Source: Parapristionchus giblindavisi (Eukaryota > Nematoda > Chromadorea > Rhabditida > Diplogasteridae). From it: a stretch of 64,000 nt of DNA. Made by a program: the position numbers and the translations under genes. The notes under the pieces are model-generated. The model was not told the origin of the DNA. It was given only the letters and a program-made list of their open reading frames with translations, and searched no databases. The number at the start of each line of letters is the position of its first letter. The first letter of the stretch is position 1. The DNA is taken from positions 620,001 to 684,000 of the forward strand of contig CALSFV010000242.1 of NCBI GenBank assembly GCA_943737045.1, given 5' to 3'. Positions 11,265-26,088 of the stretch are shown here, in pieces.

Positions 11265-14200
11265 CTATGGATCGATATTGGTGATGATGACATCTTAATT
11301 GATCACATGATTACGGTAGTACACGAGTTAATAGGATACCGATACGTCATACAGAGCATGACAATGGGTGTGAAATATATCGTTCAACATATAGAATGCC
11401 ATATAGGAAGTAGGGCAGGTTACGGTACGGCCCGGCCAAATTATATAAGTTCACCAACAATACAGAAGGGTGGCAATAAAAGATAAGTGCGCATCAAGCC
11501 GTCCCATGTGGGCGGAGTCAAGGGGAATCCACACAAGATACTGTAAGCGGCATTTAACTAAGCCTAGCCGCATAACACATTTAGTCTATACAAAATATCC
11601 TTCTAGAATAATTATCCGTCTCTAGAGCTTGGAGAATTTACTCGGACAAATAGTCCGATAAACAGCATCAAGGGGGCAATGAACACTGATTCGAGGGCAA
11701 AGACTGACACGTAAAGGTAAGTAAGAAGGAATGTGTACGTGAGAAAATGAATATACACAGAAATGATTCATAACGTCTAGTCTACAGCAATTAGCCAAGT
11801 CTCTAGAGCGTCCAAAGTGATTCAGATGTAGTCATTCTCATGAAATTCACAATAACCATTCATTCTCCAGAACTACATTTATCAAGCAAAATACTCCATT
11901 TCACGTGATAGAGAAGAATAAGATAACAATCACAACATACGGCATATCGTTCATTACAGTAAGACTTGGTACTACGGTAATGGGGACCAGAAAGGGTGTA
12001 AAATGGAGAAAGAAGGTGAAATAACAGTGGTATGTGTGGATACAAATGGACATAGCCAGTCAGTTGATGGAGGCGGAGCTTGTCTGGTTAGCCTCCATCC
12101 TATAGCCACAGGATGAAGGTTGGTAGCAACTAGGAGAGCTAAACCTTCCCGTCATCAATATCCCGGAAATAACCAATGTTTCAATTCTTGCTTCTCGGAA
12201 TTCACTACAATTTTGCAGGAATAGCTCCCAGCCATCAAACAGACTTACTTGTTTCTATACACTTGAACATTTATCAATGGTGGAGCGAAAAGCAATAAAA
12301 CTAAAAGCAAGTAGATCTTTGGATAATTATGTTATCGCAAGTCGCACAGTTTAGCATCCATGTTGTGCTAAAATAATCATGGTATTCTGCAATTTCCATG
12401 AAGTTTCAAAACACAAAAACAGTGAGCGATTGAAGAATTCAGTGTATAGTACAGCAGAATCCCGTCATTGACATCCACCGGATCCAAGGGAGTCTGAGTG
12501 AACAATCTGCCCCCCCCCCCACCTCGATTTTTAACGTTGTGAATAATGAATATCAGTACTTAAAATTGTTCCTATTGTTTTACACTAGATTTGACCGAAT
12601 TTATCACGAAAAGATTGGAATGTTATAAATTACGCAGCCAGAGAGAAATATTGAAAATATTAATTTTTGGCAAATACCGCGGGAAAGATTTGAAGAATTC
12701 GCGCACGCTCGCCAATTCTACCTCAAAGTGACTTTTTTCCAGCATTTCTTTTTCCTAGCACAATTTAGTTGACAAGCTTTTAAATATTACAACCTTCCAG
12801 TGATAAATTCGGTCAAATCTAGAGTAAAACCAAGCAAACAATTTGAAGAGGTGATATTCATTATTCACAGCGTAAAAAATCGAGGGGACAAAGGGGGCAC
12901 CCACGGATACCCGATGATCCCATGCAATGGGGGCATTCTGCTGTATTCTATATAGATGTACTTACAAGTCAAAGTCAAGTTGTTAGTCAAAGTATCTTCC
13001 ACTCCAACTATCGAAATAGATTGATTGTCTGTGTCTATTTCTAATGTGGGCATCAAATTCAATGATTTCATTCAGAATATGCATGGTAAATATAGATGAG
13101 CTCGGTTCTAGTCTGAGATAATCTCTTGGTCCCTCAACGCATAGAGCATTCAACTGTGAGGATCGAACATCAACAACGAAATGTACTCATTATACAGTAA
13201 CCAACACTCAACATCGATCATAACTATTCTTATCCTTCATTATTTATAACAAACAAACTACAGACAGATCTTAGTCTGAGATATGTGTGGTAAACTATAA
13301 TATAAAACAAGAAATTGAAGGCTACGCGAGACCAGAACATAACAAAGGCAGCACCACAACACACAGTCTCGACACATTAACTCATTCCTTCACCTGCTAC
13401 GATAATCTCTTTCATTTCCTTTGAACCTAAGTCTCTCTATCCACAACATCTAGTTTGATTCCATTAAATCCGTCAAATGACTACCTTACTCAGACGATTA
13501 TAAATGATGTGTCAATATCGACCAATCTCAGTCAAATCATAACACAGTTGTACATATTAAAAGGAAAGTAATTAATGGGAGACAGCAGGTTGTCTATAAT
13601 AGAACAACTTATTCTCTTAATAACTAATAGTTCTCAGAACCACTTATAAGAAAGTGAGAAGCAATTAAAGGAAAAGTGAGAGAATTTTCTATGTGAATAT
13701 CCGATTAACAGACGATGCGAACGGCGTAAGTAAAAGATATCAGAATATCATCTACATCTACATATCTCTATCTCGTCGTCTATCCACCTTCACATCTCTC
13801 ACATTAACGACACGAAAGGAAGGAAGTAAGACTAATGGTAATATTATCAGACTGTCCAAGAAAAATTAATTCCCATAAAGTGGATCGAGTGAAAAGTGCA
13901 AAACTATTAGTGAATATTGTATAATCTATTCAATCTACCTTCATGTGTGACATTACTGAGAAAAAAGGCATTAACATCATGGATTATCCCTCCATAGAAA
14001 TACTACACAATTCTAAGCAAAATCTAGAGTGATAGACAGAAAATGAAGGGATTTAAAAATCTGCAATGAGAGGGAAGAAGCTTGGCATTCGTCACTAAGA
14101 AATAGAGATCATAGAGACCACTACCATCTACATTCTCTTATATATGAAAGACTACATCCATAGGGACTGTCTAGGTTACAGTGTTCAGAAAACATTGTCC

Positions 14201-17200
14201 TATATTCAGTCATATTTACTTCAGCTAAATCCACAAGGGAATATCAAATTCCTACTATAATATACTGAGTCACTACACTAACACTGAGAAATAAACAGAA
14301 CAAAATATTTCGGTTTACTCTAAGCACATCCTACATGAAATCACTCCGGTCTTATAAAACCAGCCCAAAGTAAAAGTGCCGCCCACAGGAAATAAAAACG
14401 TCAAGAAAAAGTGCCCATGCAGGGTCTTTGCATCTGAAAAGTTCATTACCTACGCGCAATCAAGACGATGAAAAAAGACAAATTGTAATAGTTTTTGAAC
14501 TTTTCAATCGTTATAGATGCAGATACCGATTTAGCATAGTCATTATAACCAAATATCAGTGCATTTCAGATTAGCCGTGAGGAAGCGGGACCGGAAAAAT
14601 ATATCCAATTGACTACAGTATCCCCCAGATGAATTATAAACCGCTATAAACTAGAGCTTTTCTGTGAAACGGATACAGACACTGAGAATTTCATTTCATG
14701 GAATTCAATCGAATCATAATGATGGATCTGGCTAGAAAACATCAAGACAAAACTAGACCATTAATCACAAATCATTTCGCTTTTTTTAAAAATTTCCAAT
14801 GTGAACAATAATGTATTGAAAACAGACACAGAAAAAGCACAACACGGAAAAGGAACAAGAATGATGACATGAATATGTTCAAATGAAAGATATAATCCCT
14901 ACTGGGACGACCTTTATAATTCTAAACATGGCAGAAATACCCCACGTGTACGCACATCTCCGATTATTATACATCTCATTGATGAGTAACATTCTTAAGA
15001 AGATTGCAGACTACAATATCCCCCTATTTTAAAACTGTGTGTCAGTAGTTCAGCACTAACAGCCTAGCGAATTCAAAAATACCACTACTGGGATATAAGG
15101 AATCACAATATCATCGAATTATTTATTAGAGATTGCTTGAGGGCAGATAGACCCAAACGGGTCTCACTCGCCATGATTTATAGGACACGATAATCTCCAA
15201 GTTATCCGTCCAATTCATTTCATTTCCTTATACATTAAATGAACACTACAATCCACCTATAAAGCCATCATATATTATATGTCGTCTAACCATTCGTCTA
15301 TCCGTCTGTCACTCTCTCACTTCATCACACTCTCTCGTATGAAGCCCCGTCGGCTACTCTGTCTATGAAGAGTTAGACATCGTCACAGTTTCCTTCAACG
15401 TCTAGAGTCTAGACGTTTATGTACAAACTCTCACTACATTCACCATAGGAGCATAAAACCATTGTTGTCTACAGTCACTGTATTCCTGATAAAATACAGA
15501 AACACTTACACCACATCAAATATCTTCCCAATCAAAGAACTACCATATCCCCAGTGTCTAGTCTAGTTGTCTCATAAACCTCCGACGAACGAAAACTACT
15601 TCCCTAGATTGGAAAACTGCACTTTAACAAATAGTCACAGATGGAGATTCAATGGTCTCACTTGTACTCATAAAGTCCAATTCATTCCATATCTCAAATG
15701 ACTAGACATGGATGAAGCCAACTCTGTCTACAATGACTGGGACGTCACGAGTTTAGTCTGGAGGGGTCGACATTACTTATCTGCCATAGATTACACATGA
15801 TCTTTGTACTATTCGGTCTATGAAATATCAGACAGATTAGAGTATGAACGAGTGAGCTCTATGCCTCCTTGACCACACCCACTCACTCTCTACGTTCATC
15901 CCACAGAAGATCATACACCAATCAGATCATCAATGATAAAGTACACACGATGAAGATTATGAATGGATGAATGGAGGATAAATGAGAGGCGACACAAATC
16001 ATATCCACGACGTCATCACAAACGCTCACACATATATGGGAAAGAGTAAATGACAGAAAGAATAAGAAGGATAGGTTGAATTAGAAGCATAAAAAATTTC
16101 ATCATACAGATACACAAAAGGGGAGATGATGATAGTAGGGAATGAAAGATTGAAAGATCAACTTGGCATTGATCGTAGATAGCGCGATGGCGTGTCAATC
16201 CATACATCTTACGAGTTGACCAATCCCTATATCTGACGAGAGAACATAGGAAAGTGAGAGAGTATAGAGATGAACGAGAGATTGGTAAGTGATCTACTTG
16301 AGGATGGACAATGAAAGGATTGAATGTTTGATTCTTTGATTCTTGGAAGGAATAGAATCGAGGAAGCGACATTAGAACAACTACCCTTATTGATTGACAG
16401 TGCATACATACTATACAGTCAAATGAATCATGACATCCATTTATTCTAATCATTATCTCACGTAATTTAGTCAACGTAAGGATAATAATCCCAGGAATGA
16501 CGATGTATCATGATAGCGTATCATTCCCTATATAGACATAACTGGCATTCATGCGTAAAGTCCATCTATGGAGTGAAGCCAAATGGCGGAAATGAGAATT
16601 TTACACACGAAAATGGAGACTGTGAAACCATAGATATGGACGAATATAGGTGAAGAGAACATCAATATTTTATTGAGGGTCATGGTCGAAAGATCAAAGA
16701 TCATTTATTAAGCAACTAGAAATATTCGAGAGAAGAACACGAAAGAACTCAATGTATCGATAATTTTTTTTTAAATTAAATTAAATTGCTATACAGAATG
16801 CGAAAATAAGAGGACAAGAAAAAAAGGAGAAAGGTTCTGATAGATGTAAAACAGAATTATCAAGCGCATAGGAGACCAAATTGGAACAGTGCTACATGAC
16901 TGACTGTACATGACTGTGAACACAAAAAATTAGCTCTGAGGTGTTGAGATCAAAGATCAAATATACTACGAAAAGATTCAGACCAGACAATACCATGAGG
17001 AACTCTTGCAAGAAGATCAAAGATCAAAAGACAAAATTGTCGCTTACCTCGCAGACAATTGAGCGTCATAAGGAATAAGACGAGCGTCAGCATTTATTTA
17101 GTCTAGAATCTATAGTAAATTACTGCCTTGTTCAATTCTTTCTAATCATGTCATACAATGTAATCAAAAGATGAAATATACATCAAAACTCATCTATAAA

Positions 17201-17510
17201 CGAAGTCAACAACCAATTCTACTCAAATTATATCTTTATTACAAGAAATTAATCAATAATATGATATTTACACGGGAATCAATCAATTCTTAGCAACTAC
17301 CGTACTCTTAAAATACCGTATTCAGAGATTCACAAAAGATTCACATATAAAGACACCCGTGAATCATTTAAACAACATTTAAAATGAGATCCTAGAGATT
17401 AAAACATATCAGAACATCAGTTAAAGTAAACAAAAAACAACTATAATACTCGGTAACTACCGTATCTTCTCCTAAAAATCGATAATAAATAGTGACATCC
17501 ATAGCCCATT
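11265..17510. other. 6.2-kb stretch without a supported gene
   Basis: I found no exon chain here beyond what may be upstream exons or long introns of the unidentified gene to the left. One supported object is the foldback MITE at 12452-12943. Isolated frames (for example a 152-codon minus ORF at 16016-16474) lack domain character. GATCAAAGATC words occur near 16690, 16950 and 17020. Confidence 0.5.
12452..12943. mobile_element. Foldback MITE flanked by TA (Tc1/mariner-like)
   Basis: The ends are CAGCAGAAT and ATTCTGCTG, each flanked by TA (12450-12451 and 12944-12945), the target of Tc1/mariner transposases. The interior is a long imperfect palindrome: the segment from about 12520 (CCTCGATTTTTAACG) to 12612 reappears inverted at about 12795-12880. 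No coding capacity is visible. Confidence 0.7.
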
Positions 17511-20500
17511 CTATTCCTCCCAATCTTCTTTTACTATTACTTTCTTCCCATTAGCTATACTCATATTCTGTACAAATGTCGCCAGATTCGCTTCAAACTC
17601 ATTATAAGCACTGTAGTTGACGGCTTGATCACGAATCCATCTGATATCGATCGATATTATATACCGTAGTCCAATACTACCGTACCTCGAGACACGTGCA
17701 GCAGAGAATGTACTGGAGGTGGAGACTGCAGTAGTTTTGGAGACAATGAGCCTCTCATCGACCATAACGATAGCTCCCCAATCTCCCCGATGACGAAGAC
17801 ATCTCAAATATTTTGGAATAAATTAATTAATTTAAATCATAAAATTAGTTTCTTTTTTTTTGCAAATAAGCCAACATCAGATGGAGTGAGATTTAGCAGT
17901 GCATTGATTTATAGTGTTCATAATGCTAAAGTACCTTCCCAATGCCTGATTGAGTGCACGATATGCCTGCGACGTATACCACTGATCACCGTTTAGTATT
18001 CTCAGTTTGGTCGAGTTCTCATTATTGTACTTCTTCTTCTCAAGAACCTATCAATACTATCATTGATTGATTCCTCCATCGGATCTACCGTAATCCACCA
18101 CTGTAAACACCAATGCTATCATAACCCTCACTCACGAGTTCATCCATAGCATTCGGATAAGGAATGCCTACAGATATGACACAACGAGCACGATCGTCAG
18201 TGAAATCAATGCCCTCCGATACCTACAGTACTCTAATCATTATCGATCGATCAGTTCATCAATCCCACCTTTCCTCGAAAGACAGCAAACATCAGTGATC
18301 CGGTGACTCTCGGACCAAATCTGAACAATCAATATTATCTACCGTATCTCACCGGGGATACCTCGTGGGATCAGCAATACCGGCTTCGTACTGGGACATG
18401 ATATCATTGAGTTCGGAGGAACGTCGTGGCTCTCGCACGACTACCTATTATCGATCAGTTAGACAATTCTACAGTTATCTGTAATCCGTACCTTGCGCAT
18501 CTCCACCTGTTTAAGGAGGGTCGATCGATGCATATAGTCGTATAATCGATCGAGAAGACGATAAGAAGGAAGAAATACAAGAACTCCCGAAGGAACAGTG
18601 AATGCGACTGATCTATATAATGAAAGAGTGATAGCCTCACTACCACTGATAGATTATGTATATTAGTGAATAAGCTTATTAAACGCTTATTCGTTTATTA
18701 GACATCAAAATAGTGCGGGAACGGGAGTATTCTAAAATGCTCTCGCATTCGACGAGAATGATATTTTTTCAAACACAGATGGAATTGTTAGCAACATCTC
18801 TATGTGTTAGTCAAATATAAAGGATATCCAATGAAACAAGAAACTATCAGGAATCATCATCCATTCATCACTCACCTCACAATCCTTCCAAGTTCATCAA
18901 TGAATCGATCATCATTCGAGTTCTGAAACGTTGCCCGGAGAGCTTGACCTGATGGTCCCTAAATGACAAGAGCTACCGTAATCAACTCTCATTCATACCG
19001 TATACCTTGGACACGACAGCAGCAAAGATCTGTTCACGTGGAATCACTTGCTCTCCCTCCATCTCCATCTACAATGATTACTGTAGATTATACAGTAATT
19101 TCGAGAGGTTACGGTAAGTATTGATATAGTAATGTTACATTGAAAGGCATTCCCAGTTCTGTCTTGAGTGTTTCTGTCGGACAGAGTGTACCCGAGGCCA
19201 GGACGACACTACGGCAGTCAGCGAATGCATCCATGAATGCCTAGAATCAATCGATAATCCAGATTGTACTGTAGTTGAGTTTATGCAATGAATCGATAGA
19301 CACAACTATTAAATACAGTACTTCAGTATACCACATTTCTCTATTTCATATATTAAATCGTTCCCTTTGTAGCTCACCAATTCCGGACTCATACACCACA
19401 TATGTGCAGTGATTCTCAGTCCAGGTCTGATGGGATTGAATGAATGAGGCATTGCTTTCGGATCGACAAACGATGAAGCTCCGAATGTGTTCCATAACTC
19501 GAGTCCATTTGATACTGTTGATGACGTCACCGTTGATGATCCATATGTAGCTTGAGATGAATACAATTGATTACGAGGACCACCTCAACAATCACTGCTT
19601 TCACATTTTAAGGATAACTAAGTTCCGTCAATTGAGCACACGAAGAAGCACATTACAATACATATTCTAGTCATCCATCATGCCCCTTCTCTTACAATAC
19701 TCACCAGTCATACCATAATCTCCACCTTGTCCTCCTCTTCTACTATGAGCTTGTTCAGCAGACAACTGAGCCTCCGTCGGTCGTTCCACAGTAATGTTCA
19801 ATCTGTACATGACAAATATCATCCACACTAAGATCAAAGATCAACTCTACCAATAAGATCAAAGATTAAAGATCAACCTGAACATAGATCGACGATCTTC
19901 CTTCGTGAAATAAAAGAGGAAGTAGAGGAACTTCTCCACACACACAATCGCCGTACCAGATGGTCTGAAGTTTTCCATAGTCCAATTCTTCACTTCCGGT
20001 CCTTCCTTCTCAACCATTTTTCCGAGTGCTTCCTGAGTAAAAGGAAATTAAGACGTGGATAACTATAGCGTCGCATTCCAGTTTCACTCTTTTTATATAG
20101 TAGGACAAATCTTTGAGCTCTCAATTCCACGAAAATTGATTGAATAAGAAACACAACCTGATACTCCTTGAATTTATTACTGTCCCGCATGAAGAGAAGT
20201 CGACGCGAGTGTGAACTACAATTAGGACATTACTGTATCGACTGATTACTGTAGTTTCGAGCATTCTATCATTAACTTACTCATCCTGTAGTGACATCCA
20301 GAGTACTTCCCATCCCTTGGTGGTTGTTCCTTTACCAAATTTGTCACCGATCTTGGGAGAGGGAACACCTTCGGAGACGTCAATCAACCATTCACGTATA
20401 TCCGTACACATAACAACCAACTGAATATGATCAATATTGTGTCTCTGTTGAAGTAGAATAAGTGTAGATTAGACTAGTATATCATAGTAGCAGAAGGCGT

Positions 20501-23178
20501 GATCAATTGATCTCTCACCTTCCACCTATCCCCATCGCCATGTCCCTTCCTCTCTTTTAATAATTTTTGATTTCACATATTTTCTTGCACTCGAACACTT
20601 TGTACATGTTGAAACACCTTTGCGGTGTACGATAAATAAAATTTAAAAAAATAAATCTATTATATGCAATCATATAAGACCTTTATTATCATCCCATTCA
20701 AGAATAAGGTTGTTAAGAAAGTAATGATCAATCGATTAGCCGACATCTATTTCGAAGCGCGAAAGTGATATACCTACACAGTGTCAGTATGTTGACTGGT
20801 TAACCATGACCGAATACATTATTAACATTCTGACGGATCAACAGTACATGGAATACAGTACCTTTTGAATGGCCGCCACAAATTCCTTCAATCGAACGAT
20901 ATAATCAACCATATTCTCATTGGCGTCTTCACTCAATCTTCGTGATTGCTCTGATAATTCCTTCTTCGCCATCTCATCTGAAGATTACTGTAGATCGAAC
21001 AAAGATCAAAGATCAAATGAACGAACGTTTCTCATTGTAGGACATAAGCGAGTCGTGAATCTCCTTCTCTGCGAAAGTAAACGAAGCAGCGTCTCTGTAC
21101 TTCCATTATTGTATTAACCTATTGAAATATAACTAAAAACCTGCAGATATCTTCAACATTATGAGCCTCATCAAGTACTACGACAGAATCCTTAAGATGA
21201 ACATCAGATGAATCACGAATGATTGGATCTATAAATCATCATACTAATTACTCAAATATTGATTCATCTTTCAAGTAATAGGGAAAATATCGTGAATAAA
21301 GGTAGCCATTATTTATCAAATATTTCATTTTTTTAAAACTTTTTTTTTCTATTTCACAAATCAACTGACCAATCATGTAATTGAAAGGACAGAATACAAT
21401 ATCAGCATCTTGTGTGAGTACTCTTGTAGCAGAGAAGTATGGACAGATCTGAGGACCATCATCATCACCGAGAGCTTCTACTAGGGCTTCTATATCGAAT
21501 ACATCCACACCTGATTTCAATCCATAATTATCGATATATCAATGAACTAGTTCACCAATCAATACTATATTAATCAATAAGAAAATCTACCGTACCTTTC
21601 GATCGCACGACTTGTCGCACCTGAGGGCCCTTCTCGAAATTGCCACGCATATTCGTCTTGAACTGACATCCAAGCTGCGAAATCAATCAATATTTAAAGC
21701 TAATAAGTTAAAGACAATCGCCCACTCCATTCATTCCAATGAGCTCCTTGCATGCAGCAGTAACATCCGGGTGTTTTCGAGTATCCTGAAGGGAAGAGAT
21801 TACGATAACTTCAGGTTACGGTAATCAAATATACCTCATTGATGCACATCTGCTCTCTGCTACCGAGGATGGTGTGTCTGTAGATACCGTAATCAGAGGA
21901 TAATCAACAGATCGATAATGCATTACGTTAGTGATGGAGCATAGTCTAATCGTCCAAACTCCTTCACAACTTGTCCAATCTGTTTGTGAGTGCGAGTACC
22001 GTAGTAGATGCGAACTCTCCTGGAACGAAGAATGTCGGGACATGTTACAGTATCTAGCTTACGGTAGACATGTGCAGAGTTCTTTCTTCTCTTGAGCAAA
22101 TGACGCCTCCACTACATCATCTTCAGCTGCCATTAACTCAAATCAACTCAGTATATCAGGACCAGGAACATTGTACACACTAACCTTGGCAAGGTCCGAT
22201 GCTTTCGTATTTGACGGCTTCTTAGCCGGTATGAAATCATCATCGACATTCTCGATTACTGTAAGTAATAAGTACTGTATTGGATGGATCAATCGATGAT
22301 ATGCCTACATTTGTGCATAGATTGATCAAATTTGTCGTAGATGATGGAGCATTCATCATCGTCGTTGAATGCAGATGAGGATGGGATCGGATCGATAGGA
22401 GTGGTTTCTTCTTTTAACAGATCTAAATACTGTAGTCCTATAGATATTCTATGATACAGTAGAGATGATGAATCTACAGTAATCCACCATACTTGATATT
22501 TCATTTTCCTTGAATGCTGTGTATTCAGCTGAACTATGGAGTTGACACTGTTCTCTTGATTGATTTCGTCGTTCTTTGTACTGCCTGAGCCATGCACATG
22601 TAGAAGCAAGTAGAGCCATAGTCTTTCCTGAAGAATACTTATCATATTTATTCAACGATACAATAACATCATTATATATAAAGGTCCAAAATCTATAAGA
22701 ATACATCAAAGCAACAACTAACCACTGCCAGTCGGACTCTCGGCGAGTGCATTTTGTGACTTTTGAAGAGCCTGAGAAGTTTGTTCAATAGATTAATCTG
22801 AAATGAGTGATTCCTACCTGCAATATCCTCACCATCATCAGCTTCTGTGTACGATAAGGTTCGAGACCGAGAGGCAAACTCACCTAAATGTTCACCTGAA
22901 TATCGATTAGAACTTTAAAATTCATGCTTACATTGACGCCAGTGATCGGAATCGTATAGCATTCTGGAGCAATATAGAGTTTGATAGGCCTAGAATCAGG
23001 AAATTAATAAGATATACAAGAGGTAAACCCACTTCTTGGCCTTCTTGCCGAAGAAAGGCTTTCTCTTGGCTGATCCTTGATTGCCGCCATCGAAAGAAGG
23101 ACGTTTCTTCGATTTATTCAATACAGGATCGATGATATTCTTCTTTATGTCATCTTTTGAGAAGGGTTTAAATGACAT
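17511..23178 (-). CDS. dog-1: FANCJ/BRIP1-type DEAH DNA helicase (DOG-1 homologue)
   Basis: XPD-family Fe-S 5'-3' DNA helicase; FANCJ and C. elegans DOG-1 unwind G-quadruplexes and act in interstrand-crosslink repair in the nucleus. The model has 31 exons, closes in phase and gives 1011 aa. Walker A SPTGSGKT lies at residues 102-109 and the DEAH box at 402-405. The four Fe-S cysteines fit C286, C301, C312 and C358, a spacing like human FANCJ. Later motifs include LASGTL, RGKVSEGIDF and RALNQALGR followed by [10 protein letters not shown]. Exons (high to low): 23178-23033, 22989-22932, 22883-22818, 22771-22723, 22627-22493, 22437-22309, 22258-22185, 22136-22063, 22019-21927, 21877-21835, 21785-21726, 21674-21596, 21510-21370, 21228-21141, 21094-21027, 20977-20862, 20420-20281, 20215-20158, 20032-19878, 19802-19705, 19583-19378, 19240-19139, 19068-19006, 18958-18876, 18612-18492, 18444-18353, 18320-18269, 18222-18136, 18047-17935, 17802-17686, 17640-17511. 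An acceptor just before the ATG suggests trans-splicing. Confidence 0.93.
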
Positions 23179-24589
23179 AACCCTGTAATAAACGTAGATA
23201 AACTTTAGAACAAGAATAATATGTACATTGATTATCAAGTTCGACGAAACAGGACACTTCAAGTTAACTACCGTAATTGAGACTATATCCCGTTTGAATT
23301 TGCGCGAATTTAGTCAGGGACAATCTGATCAGTATTGATTAGTCGGTCCCGTGGTGAAAAGTTCGTAGTGTTTACTGTACTATTGTTTTCGTAGTTTTTC
23401 CTTTCATTTTTGGACTTGAATAACGCGCGTATTCAATAAAATCTCCCAAAATACAAAGTCTGAAAAGTTGGATAAAGTCAAGGAGTTTCAATTTAAATTT
23501 CATTGGCGCGTTCGTTATCTCTCTTGATCGTATGCGCGAAATCTGTGTGAGAATTTGTACGTTGTAAAATCTGTCAACATTTTTACTCGTGTATGATCTT
23601 GGGTCGGTTGCTACTAAGATCGAACATCTTAGGCTATGCGTTGTTCGATTATTCTTCAATTCTTCTCCCCTTTTGTGTGGAACTTTTGTTTGTACTCTTT
23701 CATTTCACTCTACTCTCGTCTCATGTTTTCTGTAGTACTCCACTCAAGCTGTATTCATTGATTTGATTATATTTTAACAGTTATTGTTGGCAACGGTGTT
23801 CATTGAATCACGTATGCTTCCATATAAAACACAGGGTTCTGTTCAGCAGCCTCTTATTGCAGCCGCGACGCGTCATTGCCGCAACGCGTCTGTCTCCCGA
23901 TTCTCTGGTTGACTACACAAACTCTCCTATCTGCCTGCCCTCTCTCGACTATTACACGTCTGCTTATTCTACTTTTATTGTGAATTCTCCTCAGCTGACT
24001 GTTTCCCCTCCTATTCCAACCGTTCTTTCGGGCCCTGTACCATCATTCTTTTGCCACTCCTCTCCTCCCATACCAAGGTCACAGTGCTCTCTCTATGGGG
24101 TCTCTAATGCCGAACTTGTTTCGCCTTAAGCTATTCCACTACTACTAATACTACTCGATCAACCGATCGATTGATTCTTCTTTATCTTTATGTGTCCGAT
24201 TCTCTATCATTGGTCATGATAATCAACTTCCTTCTCTGTCCAAAGTGTTTTTCCTTGCTTGTACATCTGCTTCATCTTTTTCTCTCATTTTGTATATGTT
24301 CCCTTTTTCGTTTATCCTCGTATATTTTTATAACACGTCACATTAAACGCTTCATCTATCACTACTTTCTTCCCATATTCCTCCACTTCATTTCCTTGTC
24401 ATATTTACTCCTGATTGGTGCGCCTTCCTTCTATTAGTACGTGGCATAATCGTTCATATTATCTCTTATCTCATATCGTATTATATTATCTCATCATATT
24501 ATCTCATATCATATTATCCAATCTCGACATGCAATCGTTTCTTCCAATCGATATTCCTATTGTCTCAATCAATCGATAATCTTCTGTAG
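23179..24589. other. Divergent intergenic region between the helicase and SMIM14-like genes
   Basis: The two flanking genes point away from each other, so both promoters should lie in this 1.4 kb. The right half is pyrimidine-rich. A 108-codon plus frame (23803-24129) with Pro/Ser-rich content is open, but it has no splice partners and no family resemblance, so I do not call it a gene. Confidence 0.5.
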
Positions 24590-26088
24590 ATGTCGGATGA
24601 TCCATGTGAGTGTATCTGGAGCCATGAGGCAGCGATGCGTCGTCTCCTCTCCATGGTGAGTGCTCCTTTAAGTCGATTAGTTGAAACTATAAACCACTCC
24701 AACTAGCTCAGAGTATGCTTTGGATATACGACATTATTAGTTTATGTTAGCAGTAGTGATATGTGTTGAGCTCAGCCATGCAAAAGGCTGTTTGTTTCGT
24801 TCTGTTCTGGTGGTATACGAAGGATCTCTTTATACAAGTTTCCCCTCTATACCTAAAAATGGGTCGTTTTCTTTCCAAATGGATTATGAATGTTTTGAAA
24901 CGCACTGCATCTTGCTTCATTGGTCCAAATGGTTTTTATTAAAGTTGTAAACCATGGAATCATATGATCGCTTTCATGTTGGATCCTTTATTGATCGTTT
25001 ATATTACATAGAAACAATAACTGTTATGTGATTCATATTGAAATAGTCATTATGGTTATTATGATAATGATGATCACTTGATTGGTTTGCATTCACTCTA
25101 TTCATTCTGACTACAATCAAGAGAAGAATAACATATTGGAGAGATATGAGAGACGAGAGAGTGTGTGAAATTGAGAGAGTGCACATCACTCCCACTCCCC
25201 TCCTTCCTTATACTGACGCGTCATAGTGTTTATAAAAGGAAACGGGGGGAGGACGAAAATCAAGTAGGAATGTAGCAAAAGGAATCAATGAAAACAATAT
25301 GAAGAAGTGCTTTGAAGGCAAAGTTAGATTGATCTGACAGCTGACATAGTATAATCTTTATGTAAACTATACTGATTTTAATGACTCTTATGATTTAGCT
25401 AAAATCGTTTAAAATATGGTTTATTAAGTGTGGAATGTGTTGATCAAACAATACGATACTTCTACTAGGTTTATTGGTTGTGGTTATCAATTATTATCCC
25501 TTTACAGCTTCGTAACTCACAATCGGAATGTACAGATGGCGATTGTGGCACTCCCTCCGACGGAATGTTCAGGTACTGTAATATTGTGATATCTATTTAT
25601 TTATTATAGTTTGTATCGATTAGTCAGCCTCGTAAATTTTCAACCGGTAGTCAGGAACTTTATATGGCTAATTAGCAACAGGAATACGAAATATTTTTGC
25701 AAAGAATAATGATAATATTGATTATTCAGTGGTCCTCAAGGAATGGTGATGTGGTCTCTCTTATGGGGTGCACTCGCCCTCGTTCTCTTTCTCATGCGTC
25801 CACAATCAATGCGTGCCCGTCCAGTCGATGTAACTGATCCCGCGGCTAAACGACCACCAACTGGAGATAATAATGTGAGTTTATTCATTTTATATTGATT
25901 ATGTACTTAGTAGTGACGGAAGAACATCAAATTTCTGATTACATCGTGACCTCCAACTTTTGTGTTTCATAAATGTCATGATAGCCATAAAGTTGTTGTT
26001 TGACAGTTTGGTTCTCTTAGCTATATGATACAATATATGTTCTTTGTTTCAGGATAACAACGGCCCTCCTCCACCCGGTATTCATTAA
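24590..26088 (+). CDS. smim14: SMIM14-like small integral membrane protein
   Basis: Four exons (24590-24655, 25508-25572, 25730-25874, 26053-26088) join in phase to a 103-aa protein ending in TAA. The N-terminus MSDDPCECIWSHEAAMRRLL and the next exon LRNSQSECTDGDC closely follow the layout of vertebrate SMIM14, with its conserved DPCEC, SHE.AMRRL and RQSQ..CTD pieces. They are followed by one hydrophobic helix (MWSLLWGALALVLFLMRP, about residues 51-68) and a short Pro/Asn-rich tail, again as in SMIM14. The human protein is an ER single-pass membrane protein of about 99 aa without an established molecular role. The gene is divergent from the helicase gene. Confidence 0.88.

Noticed and set aside
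12865..13071. Minus-strand ORF starting with a coding-like stretch
   Set aside because: Half of it lies in the TA-flanked MITE, and the rest could not be joined to any exon.
16016..16474. 152-codon minus-strand ORF
   Set aside because: It has no domain character, no splice partners in phase and a composition expected from AT-rich non-coding DNA.
23803..24129. 108-codon Pro/Ser-rich plus-strand ORF between two genes
   Set aside because: It lies in a pyrimidine-rich divergent promoter region, lacks splice partners and resembles no family I know.
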